This document shows positions 12,189 through 24,220 of a stretch of 64,000 nt of DNA, one piece after another. The DNA comes from Diplosphaera chodatii (Eukaryota; Chlorophyta; Trebouxiophyceae; Prasiolales; Stichococcaceae). Position numbers and translations under genes: made by a program. The number at the start of each line of letters is the position of its first letter. The first letter of the stretch is position 1. The DNA lies in NCBI GenBank assembly GCA_032358165.1, contig JAALGY010000052.1, positions 2,480,001-2,544,000 of the forward strand. Direction: 5' to 3'. A model generated the notes under the pieces. The model did not search any database. It saw only the letters and a list, made by a program, of their open reading frames with translations, and was not told where the DNA came from.

Positions 12189-15100
12189 ATGGTTCGCGGC
12201 GCGCAGCTCATGCTGGTGATTGCAGCTGCTTCCGTGCTTCTGGTAGCCGGCGCCGCCGCTCAGGTGCACTCGCCGGCTGCTGCACCTGCCCACTTGACAA
12301 CGCACGTGCATGTACGAAACGTGCTGCAGTGCCCAAAGGAGCATTTTGAACTTCTGGCGCCACACTCTACCCATGTATAGCTAGCCATGATGTGAAGTCC
12401 ACGCATGGCCGTAGTACAGTCGTTTTTGCTGTGAAGTGACCAGCTTTAGATCCAACACCTCCCATCCATCCCGATGTACACAGGTTGACATCCGCAGCAG
12501 CAGCTGCCCCAACCTCATCCAGCGAGGCCAGACAGGTTGGTTGAACATCAGGATGTCCTGAATCGGATTAGTGGCGCTTTGATGCAGGCAGTCTGGTAGC
12601 AAATCTAGCTATCAACGCATGTGTATATATGTACTACCGCTGCGCGCAGGCACATGCGTGACCAGCGTGCAGAACCTGCTGGCGTCCAAGGGCTTCAGCC
12701 CGGCACCGTGGACGGCAGCTTCGGCCCCAACACCGAGAAGGCTGTTCGCAGCTTCCAGTCCAACCGCCGCCTGACGGTGCGGCACCACACCCTGCTCATT
12801 GCTGAATGTCAGCTAGCTACCGCATAGCGGGACGCCAAGCTGCGTGACATTCACATAATTTCGCGGTGCACTGCATCTGGTGGCATGGCTGTGCCACCTC
12901 ACCTAACACCCGGAAGCTGCAGGCAAGCGCTTGGTGCATGCTTCGGACAGCCCCTGCAATGGAAAAATTCAGATCTTTGGCACTGGTGATATGGACGATG
13001 CAGGATTGCCATTTGGGTGCAGGTTGACGGCATCGTCGGGCCGAACACCAAGACCGCACTGTACACTGACGTACGTGATTGCTGGCACCTCTGCATACCC
13101 TGTTGTGCCTGCTGCCCAGCCAGCCATGCTGCATGATTACCCGCACCCCCAGATGCACATGATTATTGGGGAGTTCACGAAGCACACAGCAGAGCATGTC
13201 CCTAGGTACTCTATGCCGTGGTCAAAACTGAGCGGCCAGCTGCTGTGGTCACAACGCTCAACTTGCTGCTCATGCGGTGTGTCGTGGTGCCCGCAGGTGG
13301 ACATCCGCACCAGCAGCTGCCCCAACCTGATCCAGAGCGGCCAGAAAGGTCGGTGACTCGGTGTTTTCGATTTCGGTTCCACCCGCATGGACGCCCAGCA
13401 AATTATCACCCCCGCCCTCTCGCTGAGCTGAGCTCAGGCAGGCGCTGGGGCAGCGGAACCCTCTCATATGTCCGTGTGTGACCCACAGGCCAGTGCGTGA
13501 CGGCCCTGCAGCACCTGCTGGCGGCCAAGGGCTTCAGCCCGGGCGCCGCCGACGGCGACTTTGGCCCCAAAACCGCAACCGCCGTGCGCAACTTCCAGTC
13601 CAGCCGCAAGCTGACGGTGCGACATCAACGATGTGTGTATGTATCAGGTCCATACCATGGCTGGGCTGTTTTCAGACCCCATTGCTTGTACCGCAGCTGC
13701 GTGCTCAGCTTTGAGCACTGCGCAGGTGTTCGCTCTTGCCAATGCTAGTTCAAATACACACGCTGTGCACAGTGGGCACGTCAAGCTGTGCACACAGCTT
13801 TTGCCGACAGCGTTGGCGACAACATCGCTCACGTGCTGTGATAGGTTGCAAAACAGCCAAGCAGTGCTGCAGGCTGCAAAGCTGGGTACATGATGCAAGA
13901 TCGTTTTCAATTGTGACCACAGGTGGACGGCATTGTCGGCCCAAACACCAAGACTGCGCTGTACGCAGCGGGAAGCGGCCCTGCCCCCGTACCGGCACCA
14001 ACCCCAGCACCCGTCACTCCAGCACCATCGAGTGAGCTGCAGATCAGAGGCTGCTGTTGCAGATGTGCATGCTCACGCCTGTGACCTGCATGTTGGCGGG
14101 CTGTGACATGCCACCAGGGCGCCCTATTCTGTTTTGGACCCTGCCTCATGGCAGCCTTTCACGATGTCCACTGCCTTCAATCAAGGTCAGCAGCGACTTC
14201 ATGACGACGTGCCTGTGTGCCTGCAGCTGGCGCGACGTGCAGCGCCACCGAGTTTGCCAACGCCGTCGCCTCCAACGGCTACAAAGCGCAGCCAGACTCC
14301 AAGCGCACCAACATGCTCGCCTCCATCCAGCGGGTGTGTGATGATCAGATTGATGGCCAGCGCTTGGCCACCGGAGTACACATCTTGAGGCAGGGTGCAG
14401 GTTGCGTCTGGGTGCCCGCACCACTCAACCTGACAGCTGCCGGCCGACCCAGCATGCATGCCGTAGCTGCGCTGCTGCCAGCAGGGACCCGCGTCTCCAC
14501 TGACTCAGAGTCCCCACTGCTGCAGCTGGGCGGCGCGGCCGTAGTCTCCACCAAGCGCGAGCTGGCTATGTTCCTGGCTCAGGTGCCGCGTGCGTCTGCT
14601 GAACTGGCTCAGACAGTGCAGCAAGCGCACGTCCAGATCGAGATGTTGCCACCAGCATTGGCGGCTTGACGCTTCAGCCATGCACTTCTGGCATCAGGGA
14701 CTACCACCAAGCTGGGCCCAGCAGTCCTGCTGCTGCCGCCTGTGGGCGTGCTGCAGGTGTTCCACGAGTCCATTGGGCTGACGACCAAGGAGGAGATTGG
14801 CGGCGCCAGCGCTTCGTACGCCCCCTACTACGGTCAGTCTGCAAAGCCTACCATGCAGAAGACCCGCCCTTGCAAAGCCTTGGGCCGGAGCTGCTGACGG
14901 ACCGTGGTCTTCTGGCTTGCAGGCCGTGGCTACATCCAGCTGACGTGAGCCCCCCTTCTCATGCTGGCAGCGCTTGGCCGCAGTGTCTGCAACGATGCAG
15001 TTGTTCTGCTGCATATTGTACCAAATTTGTCTGGCCAAAGTGTGATGCTGGTGTGCGTGTGACACTGTCGACAGGAACACAGACAACTACCAGACTGCAA

Positions 15101-16217
15101 GTCGGTGAGATTGCAGCAGCCTGTCTGCAAGAGCCATGTAGATCGCGTTGCTCTCTATAGGCCTGGCAGACCGACAGCGAGTGGCCACCTCGGATGCTGA
15201 AGCAGGCTCATGCTGCTGCTGCGGCTGCAGGGCACTGTTTGGCGACGACCGCCTGGTATCCGACCCTGACCAAGTGGCCACCAACGACAACATCTCCTGG
15301 GTAGGTCTGAGAGCATAGAAATGTTTACACTCTTCATTGCCCCCACATGATGGCCGCATACTGCAATACAATGTACCAGCCTAGAGCAGTCCACATATCC
15401 TGCTGGCTGCCGGCAGGATGTGTCCACCTACTACTGGAAGACGCGGGTGCACAGCCTGTCCGGCGTGTCTGCCGGCCAGTTTGGAGCAACCACGAGGTGG
15501 GAAAGCCCTTTGCGCTCCTTTTCACGTGCTGAGCTGTTTCTGTGTGCTGTCAGCGCAGTGACGTTGATCTCCATCGTTGATCTCCTGCACATCTCACAGC
15601 TCTCGGGTCTGGTGTGTAGTCTCCTGTGGGTCCAGTATCTGGTGCACACCCGGAGATATAAATCCACTGGTGCGTGTTGCGCTCTGCAGGGGCATCAACG
15701 GCGGCGAGTGCACCGGTGAGGCACTTAAACCCTAAACCCTAAATAGTGTCCTATACTACCGCCCCTCCTGCTTTTTCTGCTGCTCACCTCTTCTGTCACA
15801 GCGCCTGGCCGTGCAAGCTGCTTGTGCCTGACTGCTTTTGGTTCGATGTGATGCAGCCAACCCCGAACGCGCGGCAGCGTGAGTATCAGGAGCTGGCAGT
15901 CCCCACACGCGCCAAGCATGCTTTACCCGGAGGTGTGATTGCCATGCGTGTTCATATGTTCAGTAAACTAACGACGTCCTCAACTTTCGTGCAGGCGCTG
16001 CAACATCTATAAGAAGGTCCTCGTGGCCTTCAACATCAACGTGAGTCTCTGCCGTCAGACGTCTGTATATATGGCTGACATGCGCTGCGCGCCATGTGTA
16101 CACCCCTGAACCGTCTGTCCAACGCAGCTTGGCGCGAGACTTCGCAAAGCACTGAATTTAGACTTGACTCCCTGCTGCCGACTGCAGGAGACGGCCGATT
16201 GCTCTGGCTGTACATGA
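12189..16217 (+). CDS. Secreted GH19 chitinase-like protein with duplicated peptidoglycan-binding module, copy 3
   Basis: Signal peptide MVRGAQLMLVIAAASVLLVA followed by GAAAQ, then two copies of the two-part module. Module 1: VDIRSSSCPNLIQRGQTG, TCVTSVQNLLASKGFSP, then VDGIVGPNTKTALYTD. Module 2: VDIRTSSCPNLIQSGQKG, QCVTALQHLLAAKGFSPG, VDGIVGPNTKTALYAA. A Pro/Ala linker (PAPVPAPTPAPVTPAPS) leads to GH19: CSATEFANAVASNGYKAQPD, VFHESIGLTTKEEIGG, GRGYIQLT, TYYWKTRVHSLSGVSAGQFG, GINGGEC, RCNIYKKVLVAFNIN, and ETADCSGCT before the stop at 16217. In module 1 the sequence at 12701-12703 lacks one G relative to copy 2 (CCCGGCACC against CCCGGGCACC), which breaks the frame within that exon. Either module 1 is decaying, is skipped by splicing, or the base is an assembly error. 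An extra intron separates GRGYIQLT from the next exon, as in copy 1. Confidence 0.85.
12691..12720 (+). other. One-base frame break in the first PG-binding module of GH19 copy 3
   Basis: The frame reads …LASKGFSP and then shifts; the expected continuation (TVDGSFGPNTEKAVRSFQSN) is present in the next frame. Compared with copy 2 and with module 2 of the same gene, a single G is missing from a G/C run. Confidence 0.8.
15726..15744 (+). repeat. Short telomere-type tract (CCCTAAA) next to a splice donor
   Basis: Two tandem plant/algal telomere units (TAAACCCTAAACCCTAAAT) lie in an intron of GH19 copy 3. The tract starts about 10 nt after the donor GT at 15716. Confidence 0.85.
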
Positions 16218-16443
16218 TTGGCTCCCAAGCAGCCTCTGTGCCAGATACAGTTGCTGCAATGCAGCGCGTATGATTCTCGCGCCTGCTTACTTTGTGGTGC
16301 AATGCAGCGTGCCTACATTTGCATTGCAATTCCTGGTAGATTTGGAGTCATGCCTCTGAACATGCAAAATGCACCCCACCGCAAGCCAATCTGAGGTCTG
16401 GCGCATTGCTCTGAGCTAGCCCAGCGCTTGAGACACCACGCAC

Positions 16444-19305
16444 TCATCCACCCGTGGATACGTCAGACCGCTGCTTGCCGACACCTGCTGCGTCTGTCAC
16501 CCCAAACAGCCGCTCAGCATTTTGTGCAGATGCACTCGCCACCTCTTCAGCGTCCTGCTCCCGCAAGGTCGCCACAAGGTGCAGGATGACCCTGTAGTGC
16601 GCGTCATGCTGTGACAACGTCAGGCAGCTGTTGAGCGGTCAGCAGGACGGTCGCCGGTGGCACAACACTTGCTTTGGCTGCAGCACAGCTGGCGCAGGTT
16701 GTGACAGCTGCCGATGGTCCTGTATGGTGTGTGCACCCCACACGCAACTCATCTGTTCATGCGGGCTGATGTGGACAGCATGCATCACCCATGTACCATG
16801 ACAGAAGGTTGCTAGGTGTGGCAGAGCCAAGATAAGTCTGCAGACGCCCACCTGAGGTTGGCGGGCTGGTTCAGCAGCAGCCGCGGGTGCTCCACCCTGT
16901 AGCCGGTGCCAGCGCCAGCGGCGACGTCCAGCGGACACCGCCAGTCGAGCGGCACCGTGCCCATGCTGTCTCTGCTGGCTGCATGGCTGCTTCCCGCTCC
17001 CGCTGCCGATGGCGCCGCCGCACTGCCGCCAGGTTGCCGGTGCTGCGGCGCCGCTGCCTGCTGCTCATTGCGGTCAACATTGGCGCCGGCATGTGACGCT
17101 GCACATTCTCTGCTGCCGGTGCCATCTGGCGCGCTGTGCTGGGCATCCAATTCATGGTTGCTGGTGCTGCGATCATCCCTGCTGCTGTCTCCAGGAAGCA
17201 GGAGCACCCGCAGGTTGCAGTCGGCAGCTGCTTCCACCTTCCGTGCCAGGGGCCCGTCGCCGACCTGCAGCAGATGTTGTAACAGTTTTCAGCCTGCTGT
17301 TTCCTACAACAGACTGCATTGCACCCCAAGCCGGGTCTGTTCCCCACTTGCAGTGCTCAGAATCTGTACAGATGGTCGAGCGTCATGACTAATACTGGCA
17401 ATGGGGGTATGCAGACGCCTGCCGCATGAGCGCTAGTGTTTGTGGATACCTGGGGCAGGCCATCTGGTGCGTCGGTCTCTAGCAGCAGGCGGTCCAGCGG
17501 GATCTGCATTCAGCAGAGTGGAGGCATGTTTGGGGTCGTGCAGAGGCAGCAGGATCAAACATGAGACGGGGTTGTGGAACAGGCGTGAGCAGTGTCATCA
17601 ATTGTGCAGCAGACCACAAGAACCGAGTGAGTAGCCAGGCATCTGGCAGAACATCCAAAGCACTATATCAAGCTGTGCTGTCTTACTGCCCACACCTCTC
17701 GTAGCATGGCTGTCGCCTTCTCGACAGGCAGCTTTGTGACGTGCCCAGAGACCGAGAAGTGCACGCCACCCACCTGCCGACAACGCAGTCACGACCACAC
17801 ACTCTGAACGCCACCGTACACCAGGTGGCAAGGGCGATCCGCCTTGGCATACAGCAGCGGTGCGACCAGCAGGGTGTGCACGCAATGATGGGGCGCTGTT
17901 GGGTGTTCAGGGTTGTGTGGAAGTGCTCGAACCACCTTTGCAAGGGGCGCGACCATCTCCGCCGGCCCCGCAAACGAGTGCAGCACCAGCCTGGCAGGGA
18001 AGGGGCCGAGCTCCTGGACAGCCGCCAGCACCTTCCCGTACGCACGCACGCAGTGCACCTGCAGAGACCGGCAACAACATCCTGTCTGCACGCTGCCGAT
18101 GCTGTTGGGCGCAAGATGTACTTGGCGGCTGCCAAGGGCAGCGATTGGATGAATGCTTGTCCACGACATTGCTTGAGTCTGGTGTGTATGTTTGTAGGAA
18201 TGTCACCGAGATGGGCCGCCCTAATTCCTTGCCCAGCTTCAGCTGCTGTCTGAATGCCTGCTCCTGGGTGGCCATGTCCGCCCCCACGTGCGCTTTGTCC
18301 AACCCGCACTGCATATCAGACGTAGCCCAGATTGGCAGGCCGCCTTGGGTGTGAGGAGCGATACAGTCTCCAGCTGCTCCCAAGGGGTGGTGTGCACAGG
18401 AGCCCTGACGGGTCATCATGCCATTTGCCATGCAGATGGCCGCGGCAGCTGCATTCGGGCATCTCCACGCACAAGCATGACCTGGCATGCTCAGACACGC
18501 CGCTGACAACTGCTTGACAGGGGAGGGGCTTCAGACATCCAGCGCAGGCCAGGCAACACGCACCTCGCCTAGGCCAGCGCCTGGTGCCCCTTCCAGCGCT
18601 TCCCGCAGCCGCTGCAGCCACTGGTCTGACCGCCCCGCCACATACCTGCATGCACCCCCACCACAATGTCAGCATTTCCACCGTCGCCGCACGTGCCACA
18701 TGCTACATGCCCAACACCTGGTGCGAACTTTGTGATGTGGCACAGCTGAACAGCCTGTGCACAGAGTGCACATCAAAGCGCACCAGGGGTGCAGCCCAAA
18801 GTTGGGCGTGATGCCGGGGTGCTGCTCCGCCAGCTGTACCACCTGCAGCACGCCTGCAGCAAGGCGTCACGGCAGCGCACCAAACCAGCACATCTGCAGC
18901 TTGTACGAGCAGCTCGTAAACACCTCACTAACATCAAGGCACCGCATGGCAGGTGCGCTGGGCCCAGTGGTCATGGGGTAAACGAGAAGCAGCAGAGCAG
19001 ACACTGCTGGCAAAGAACGGTACACACCCTGTGCCAGTCGTCCTCACAGGTGCCGTTCACGCTGAAGCGTCGCACGCCGGCAGCATGCGCAGCGGCAAGC
19101 ACCTCACCGATCTTTCCGTCAATCCGAGGATCCTGCACCGACAGGACCATGCACCTGATGCCGGGCTTTGCAGCTGGTGTCGTGTGTCATCCGGCTGAAA
19201 TGCGCCAGGGCTTAGTGCATCCGCGGCGAACATGACAAGAGGGTGGTACAGGGATGGCGATTGACGCACATGGAGATGGCAGTGCGCGTCGAATAGGTCC
19301 ATCAT
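16444..19305 (-). CDS. TatD-family metal-dependent hydrolase
   Basis: TatD-related enzymes are TIM-barrel metallohydrolases, usually Mg-dependent DNases. Exons in order: MMDLFDAHCHLH (start 19305, carrying the D-x-H-x-H metal motif); DPRIDGKIGEVLAAAHAAGV and RRFSVNGTCEDDW; VVQLAEQHPGITPNFGLHPW; YVAGRSDQWLQRLREALEGA ending in GLGE (the metal-binding Glu); GLDKAHVGADMATQEQAFRQ with LGKELGRPISV; VHCVRAYGKVLAAVQE with LHSFAG (both metal-binding His); VSGHVTKLPVEKATAMLRE; IPLDRLLLETDAPDG (catalytic Asp); a long exon ending RVEHPRLLLNQPANLR; and a final exon with VATLREQDAEEVASASAQNA and ERLFG. The stop is at 16444. All expected metal ligands are visible. The exon before NQPAN carries roughly 100 extra residues rich in Ala, Ser and Gln (about 16890-17250), unusual for the family. 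It is divergent from the kinase-like gene across about 600 bp. Confidence 0.88.
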
Positions 19306-19903
19306 ATTTTTCAGCTCAGAGCTGTTCCAGGCTGTGATCTAGGCTGTCACTCCGGCTCTACAGCTGCACAGAATTGTGCGTGCGCATGATGCGCATGCCA
19401 TGCATGTGCTGCGGCTTGTTAGATGTTCCTTCCTTGGCAATCTGCCAGTGGAACCCTCCGTTTGAGAGAGTTTGTGACTTGATCGATGCGCCCCATAGCG
19501 TAATCTGACAACATGGCATCGAGCGAAGTTTGCTGGATGCTGCATGTTTCGGAGAAATGACCTCGTCACCGCATACAAGCCCGGCACGTGCAGGCCTCCA
19601 TCTAGCGTTTGCATTGCAGCAGGAAAGTGATCACCTGCGCACTTGGCATGATTTACGCAGTGGTTCATACCAGGAAGTCAGCGTGAAAGTGCATCTTGGC
19701 AGTCAGCATCAGCATCACTTGGCAGGCCAGGTGCCAGGTCGCTCTGCAGGGCAGTGAGATGCGTTGGAACCCGCCTGAGCTGTTGTGCCTAGGCCGTTCA
19801 ACGTCATTTTGACAGGCAGTGCATTCCCGACCGAATCAGCGCACTGCCTGACGCCTCCTGCGGCGCACACATCGCGTGCAGGCTTGCAGCATCACCCTGC
19901 AGG
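19306..19903. promoter_or_regulatory. Divergent intergenic region between TatD and kinase-like genes
   Basis: 598 bp between two start codons pointing away from each other, so it must hold both promoters. No specific motif stands out. Confidence 0.5.
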
Positions 19904-22900
19904 ATGCTATCAACAACAGCAAGCAGCCAGCAGCAAACATTCGTACGCTTTGCGTCGTCGGCAGCCCCGCAGCCCTGCCGCTGTGTGCCGCTGCGATGCG
20001 GGCAGCGCCGGAGCGCAGCTGCCCGCATGCAGCAGCCCAGATGTGGCCGTGCGACAGGAGCAGCACCCAGCTGTACAGCACTCACCTGCAGAGGCTTATT
20101 CCAGCGGTGTGCACCCCAGCAGATGGCGGCAGCAGCGCTGTGTGGTGCACGTCGCCAGCGGCAGCATCATGTTGCGTGCCGGGCGGTGATAGATCCGCCG
20201 CCGCCGCCCGGGGGTGCGGGCGATGGCGACGCGGGCAACTTCGACATCGACGCGCTGGCGCGACAGCTGGGCCAGGCCGCAGAAGACATGCGCTCCATGG
20301 TATGCACCTGCTGCAGGGGCACTGTAGATCTGCATCCCGCAAACATAGCAGTCGCACAACAACATGGCTCCCAGGCACAAATCGTACTGGGCAGGTGTAC
20401 TGGGAAGGTACTGGAGCAAGCAGCATCTTTGACAGCTGCAAATATCATCTGTGCAGTCCGACGCTGAGTCGGATGCCGACGAGCGCGGCGGCGGGTCTTC
20501 AGCGTCTGAGGACGAGGAAGTCGCCCGGCGCTGGCAGGAGGGCGCCGCCGCGGGCGACCTTGAGATTCCCATACCAGACTTCGGCCTCGGGGTGCGCCTG
20601 AGTCAGAAGTCAGAGAGGCCTATCATTGGTGGTGAAATCTGGCTCGATCAGCTTTTTGCTAGTGCAGGACATCTGACATCACAAATTGCGGGCCAGCCAT
20701 GTGCGACGGCAGCCTGGCGGCATGTGTCACACATGTTGCTCCAACTGCGTGCAGTCGGCAGCGCGGGAGGCGGCGGTCATGGCGGAGGTGGGCCCCGGCG
20801 GCCTGCTTGCTTCCGACTTCCAGCTGTCGCAGCGCCTCGCGCGGCTGTCCGTGCAGCAGGTGAGCTGCTGCGACAAAGTGCTTTGCAACGTTTGTGTGCA
20901 TCAGGTCGGACATGCCTTTTTTGACGCAACGACGTGATACTCATCATCAGGCAGCAGGTTTGCTGAGTGGCGCAGCATGGGCCATTGCCCAGCGAGCACG
21001 GTGAACAGCTGCAGACAGCCAGTGTCACAGACGCCGGAAGTGCAGGCGGCAGCAGCTCACTGCTGCATGTTGGCCCTGTGCTGGAGGTGCGCAGCCATTT
21101 GATTACAGAGGGTTCCCTCCTGGCAGGTGACTGCGGATGCGAGTGCGCCCAACCCGCTGATGGCAGGGGCGGCGACAGAGAGGGAGACGGCGGCCATCGT
21201 CATCTTCGCTGGGCGGTACTACAGCGGGATGCCGTACGAGGACCCCGCCACCGTCTTCCTCAAGGTGGGATGGCCCAGGCTCCGCTTGCATCCGGTGCGC
21301 CGCTGAGCCGAGGCAGCGGCACCAGCCGCCTGCTGCGCAAGCTTGCCAGCGCTGGGCGCAGGCTCGGCAGCAGCTTCTCCGACCAGCATTCCATAATATG
21401 AGGGACGCCTGCGCGGGCAATGCTGCACTGGCGTGACAGCATGGCCGCGGCCCCCTGCCTGCGGTCACGGCATCTGCACTTTGTCTTGCAGACGCCCGAA
21501 GCCGTGCACTCCCTGCGCCACACACCGCGCGGCCGCGTGCTGCGAAACAGCATCGCTCCAGGGTCTCCTCCCCTCGCGCAGGAGTACCTGCCCGGCACCC
21601 GGCCGGTCGCGGTGAATGAGCTGGCGGTAGTGCACTACCTGATGGGCGGGCAGCTGCCGCAGCAGAAGTGGCTCGCGGCGGTGTCGCCGCTCACGGACCG
21701 GCTGCCGGTGGTGCCGCTGCTGGGTGGGCTGTCAGCATCTCTTGCATGCTCTGCCTCCGGCTGTCAAGCAAGAGGAGGTGGGCCGGTACGGACGAGGTGC
21801 TCCGCAGCCAGGCTGCAATGGCAGGCGCTGCAAGCAACGGGCATGGGCTCGCAGCACTGCGGGCAAGCGTTGCGGCAGGCTTGCACAGGGCGATGCCAGC
21901 TCACCATGAGCCCGTAGCAGACCTGTGGAACCACCGATGGACTGCAGGGTACTTCGAGGCGGGCATCAGCCCGGACGGCGCGGCGGTGGTGCCGGACGCG
22001 CGGCCGGGGAAGGAAGCGACGCTGTGGCTGGCCTTCAAGTGGTATGTGCACACACGTCCAAACCCCTAGGACTCACACCGTGTCGATCTGATTTGCTTGA
22101 CTCACTTTGCCACCCGCGCGCATGGCTGGGTCCCAGCATGAGGTGCACATGCACTTGTGTGAGCGGTTGCCGTCAGCTGCTGCAGGGAGGGCATGCAGCC
22201 GCTGGCGCTGTACGCGACGCAGCCGCAGCAGGCGCAGCCGTTCTTCTGGGTGCGCCGCGGCGGCGCGCCCGACCGCCTGAAGATGCTCAGGTGCCGCTCG
22301 CAGGCCGTCACGCGCACCTTCTGTTGTTGAGGCTGACAGCCCCCCAAGCGCAGCAAGTGCTGCAGTCAAACGGCCAGGCAACGGTCTCAGGGTTCTGATG
22401 CTGCGTATGGCCGTGTGCTTAGAGATGATCATGCTCTACTTGCAGAGCTTCTTGCACGCGGTGCTTTCCTCCCCAAGCTCAGTTGCGCAGGCGTTCTTGC
22501 AAGGGGCGCGCCAGGGCACAGGCGTCTGCTGACAAGCAGCACATTGCGCATGGCTTGCACGCTTGCACAACTCACTTCCGGCTTAGCTACGCTGCAGGGC
22601 CATCTGCGCGGGGTGCGTGCGGGCGCTGGCGTTTGTGCACGAGCGGGGCGTGGCGCACGGGTCGCTGGGCTCGGGCGCGGTGCTGCTGAGCCACGTGGAC
22701 GACCGGAGGGCGGAGCAGCTGGTCGTGAAGCTGGACAACTTCGGCTTTGCGCAGCGCCAGGCCCTGCCGCCGGGTGCGGGCACGCTGCTCCACAAGTGCT
22801 TGTGTTCCGGGAGCACCGCGGCTCAAGAAGTGAATGAGCTCGCATGGTTGTGCATCCCGCGTGACAGTGGTGTGGAGTTGTCCCACTGTCTGTTCAGGCA

Positions 22901-24220
22901 TGAGCAGCCACGCTGCTTAATGGGGTCGACATCCGCCGGCCTGCATTCTTTGTGCTACAACCCAATGAGGTTGCTGATTTCCAGCACCAGCTACGACGCT
23001 TATTGCACCGTACAGGCAAGGCCAGTCAACGCTATTGCTGCTGCTGCCGCAGACTCGACGGAGGCGCCGTGGCCGGCGCAGCTGGGGGAGGACCACCCGC
23101 TGGTCGCGGCGCAGCGGGAGGACATGGCCGCCATGGCCATCACCCTGCTGGAGGTGGGCTTAGGGTTTAGGGTTTGGGCGCTCGACTGCCTGACGGAGAG
23201 GACTACGACTCGTGTTCTCGGAACGAGAGACTGCCCGTTGCCAACGATGCTGCTAGGCTGCACATCCACAGTCCGCTCTGGACTGGTGGCCTCGGGCGCT
23301 GCCTGCTGGCCAGCGCCAGGAGTGCATTCTGCCACGGCCTCACACCACAAATGCTCGTGCAATGGCCTCAAGTGGTGCTGGCCGTCAGGCAAGCAGACCT
23401 TGGCGCTGACCAGCCATGTCAAGGTTACTCACCGTTGACGGGCAGCTTTGTATCTGCGCGCGCTTGCCAGACAGCATCTCGCTCCTGGCAAGTCTGAGGG
23501 ACCGCTTCAGGCCCCTCATCTCACCGGCTCATGAATCTGAGCTGCTGTGCGTACGCTGCGAACAGTGTTCTCAACACTGGCGGTGGAACCCGATGTGTAT
23601 AGCTGCTGCATGCAGGGGCCAGCCGGGGCTGCCAGCGTTTGTGGCACAGTCTGCATACTGCCTGTCGCTGATATCTTCGCTTTGCCCCGCAGACGGTGTT
23701 CTCGGCGCTCGCTGTGGAGCCGGATGTGTACAGCTCCGACGAGGAGGGGCCGGTCGGCGCGGCGAGCGGCGGCTCGGCGGCCGCCCGGCGCGACACGTCA
23801 GCGGACGCGCTCAGCCGCCTGGTGTTCGAGGTGTTCCAGCGCGACGTGCGCGCCTTCAGGTGGGGCAGCCGCCTTGTTGCACGAGCCACTGCAGCGGCTG
23901 GCTGAGTGCAACGCACGGCAGCGTGGCCACAGTTGCGCTGGTCCGCCATCACTATGCACAGGAGTCAGAGGGGATCGGGTTGCACACCTCCTGGCAGCCG
24001 GAGCGGCAACCGAATTCCACATGGGCCTGATATGCAACTGTATTAATAGGGTTTAACGATATGCAACAGGCGGTATGCGGAGCAGGAGGCAGGGTGGGAG
24101 GCGCCGGTGGCGTTTCTGGACGAGCAGCACCGGGCGGGGTGGCTGCTGATCGCCGCGCTGGTGGAGGGGCAGCCCCGGGCAGCGGAACTGGTTGGCAGCC
24201 CGTTTCTGGACCCTGCATGA
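19904..24220 (+). CDS. Plastid-targeted kinase-like (probable pseudokinase) protein
   Basis: Exon 1 (19904-20299) starts with a Ser/Ala/Arg-rich, acid-poor transit-peptide-like sequence (MLSTTASSQQQTFVRFASSA) with a VACRA|V cleavage-like site. An acidic stretch (SDAESDADERGGGSSASEDE, from 20457) follows. Further exons give FAGRYYSGMPYEDPATVFLK, AQEYLPGTRPVAVNELAVVH, PLTDRLPVVPLLG, YFEAGISPDG and WVRRGGAPDRLKMLR. The exon at 22600-22775 reads FVHERGVAHGSLGSGAVLLS and then VKLDNFGFAQ. These resemble the catalytic loop and DFG region of protein kinases, but the HRD aspartate is replaced (HGSL) and DFG reads DNFGF, so catalysis is doubtful. The C-terminal exons include FSALAVEPDVYSSDEEGPVG and WLLIAALVEGQPRAAELVGS, with the stop at 24220. 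The plastid location and pseudokinase reading are inference; I do not recognise a named orthologue. Confidence 0.72.
23160..23178 (+). repeat. Short telomere-type tract (TTTAGGG) next to a splice donor
   Basis: TTAGGGTTTAGGGTTTGGG lies in an intron of the kinase-like gene and begins 6 nt after the donor GT at 23154. Confidence 0.85.
23562..23737 (+). repeat. Partial exon duplication inside the kinase-like gene
   Basis: The 45 bases at 23562-23606 (would read TVFSTLAVEPDVYS) repeat the first 45 bases of the exon at 23693-23737 (TVFSALAVEPDVYS). The offset is 131 bp, with about seven mismatches. The upstream copy sits in the preceding intron. Confidence 0.88.
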
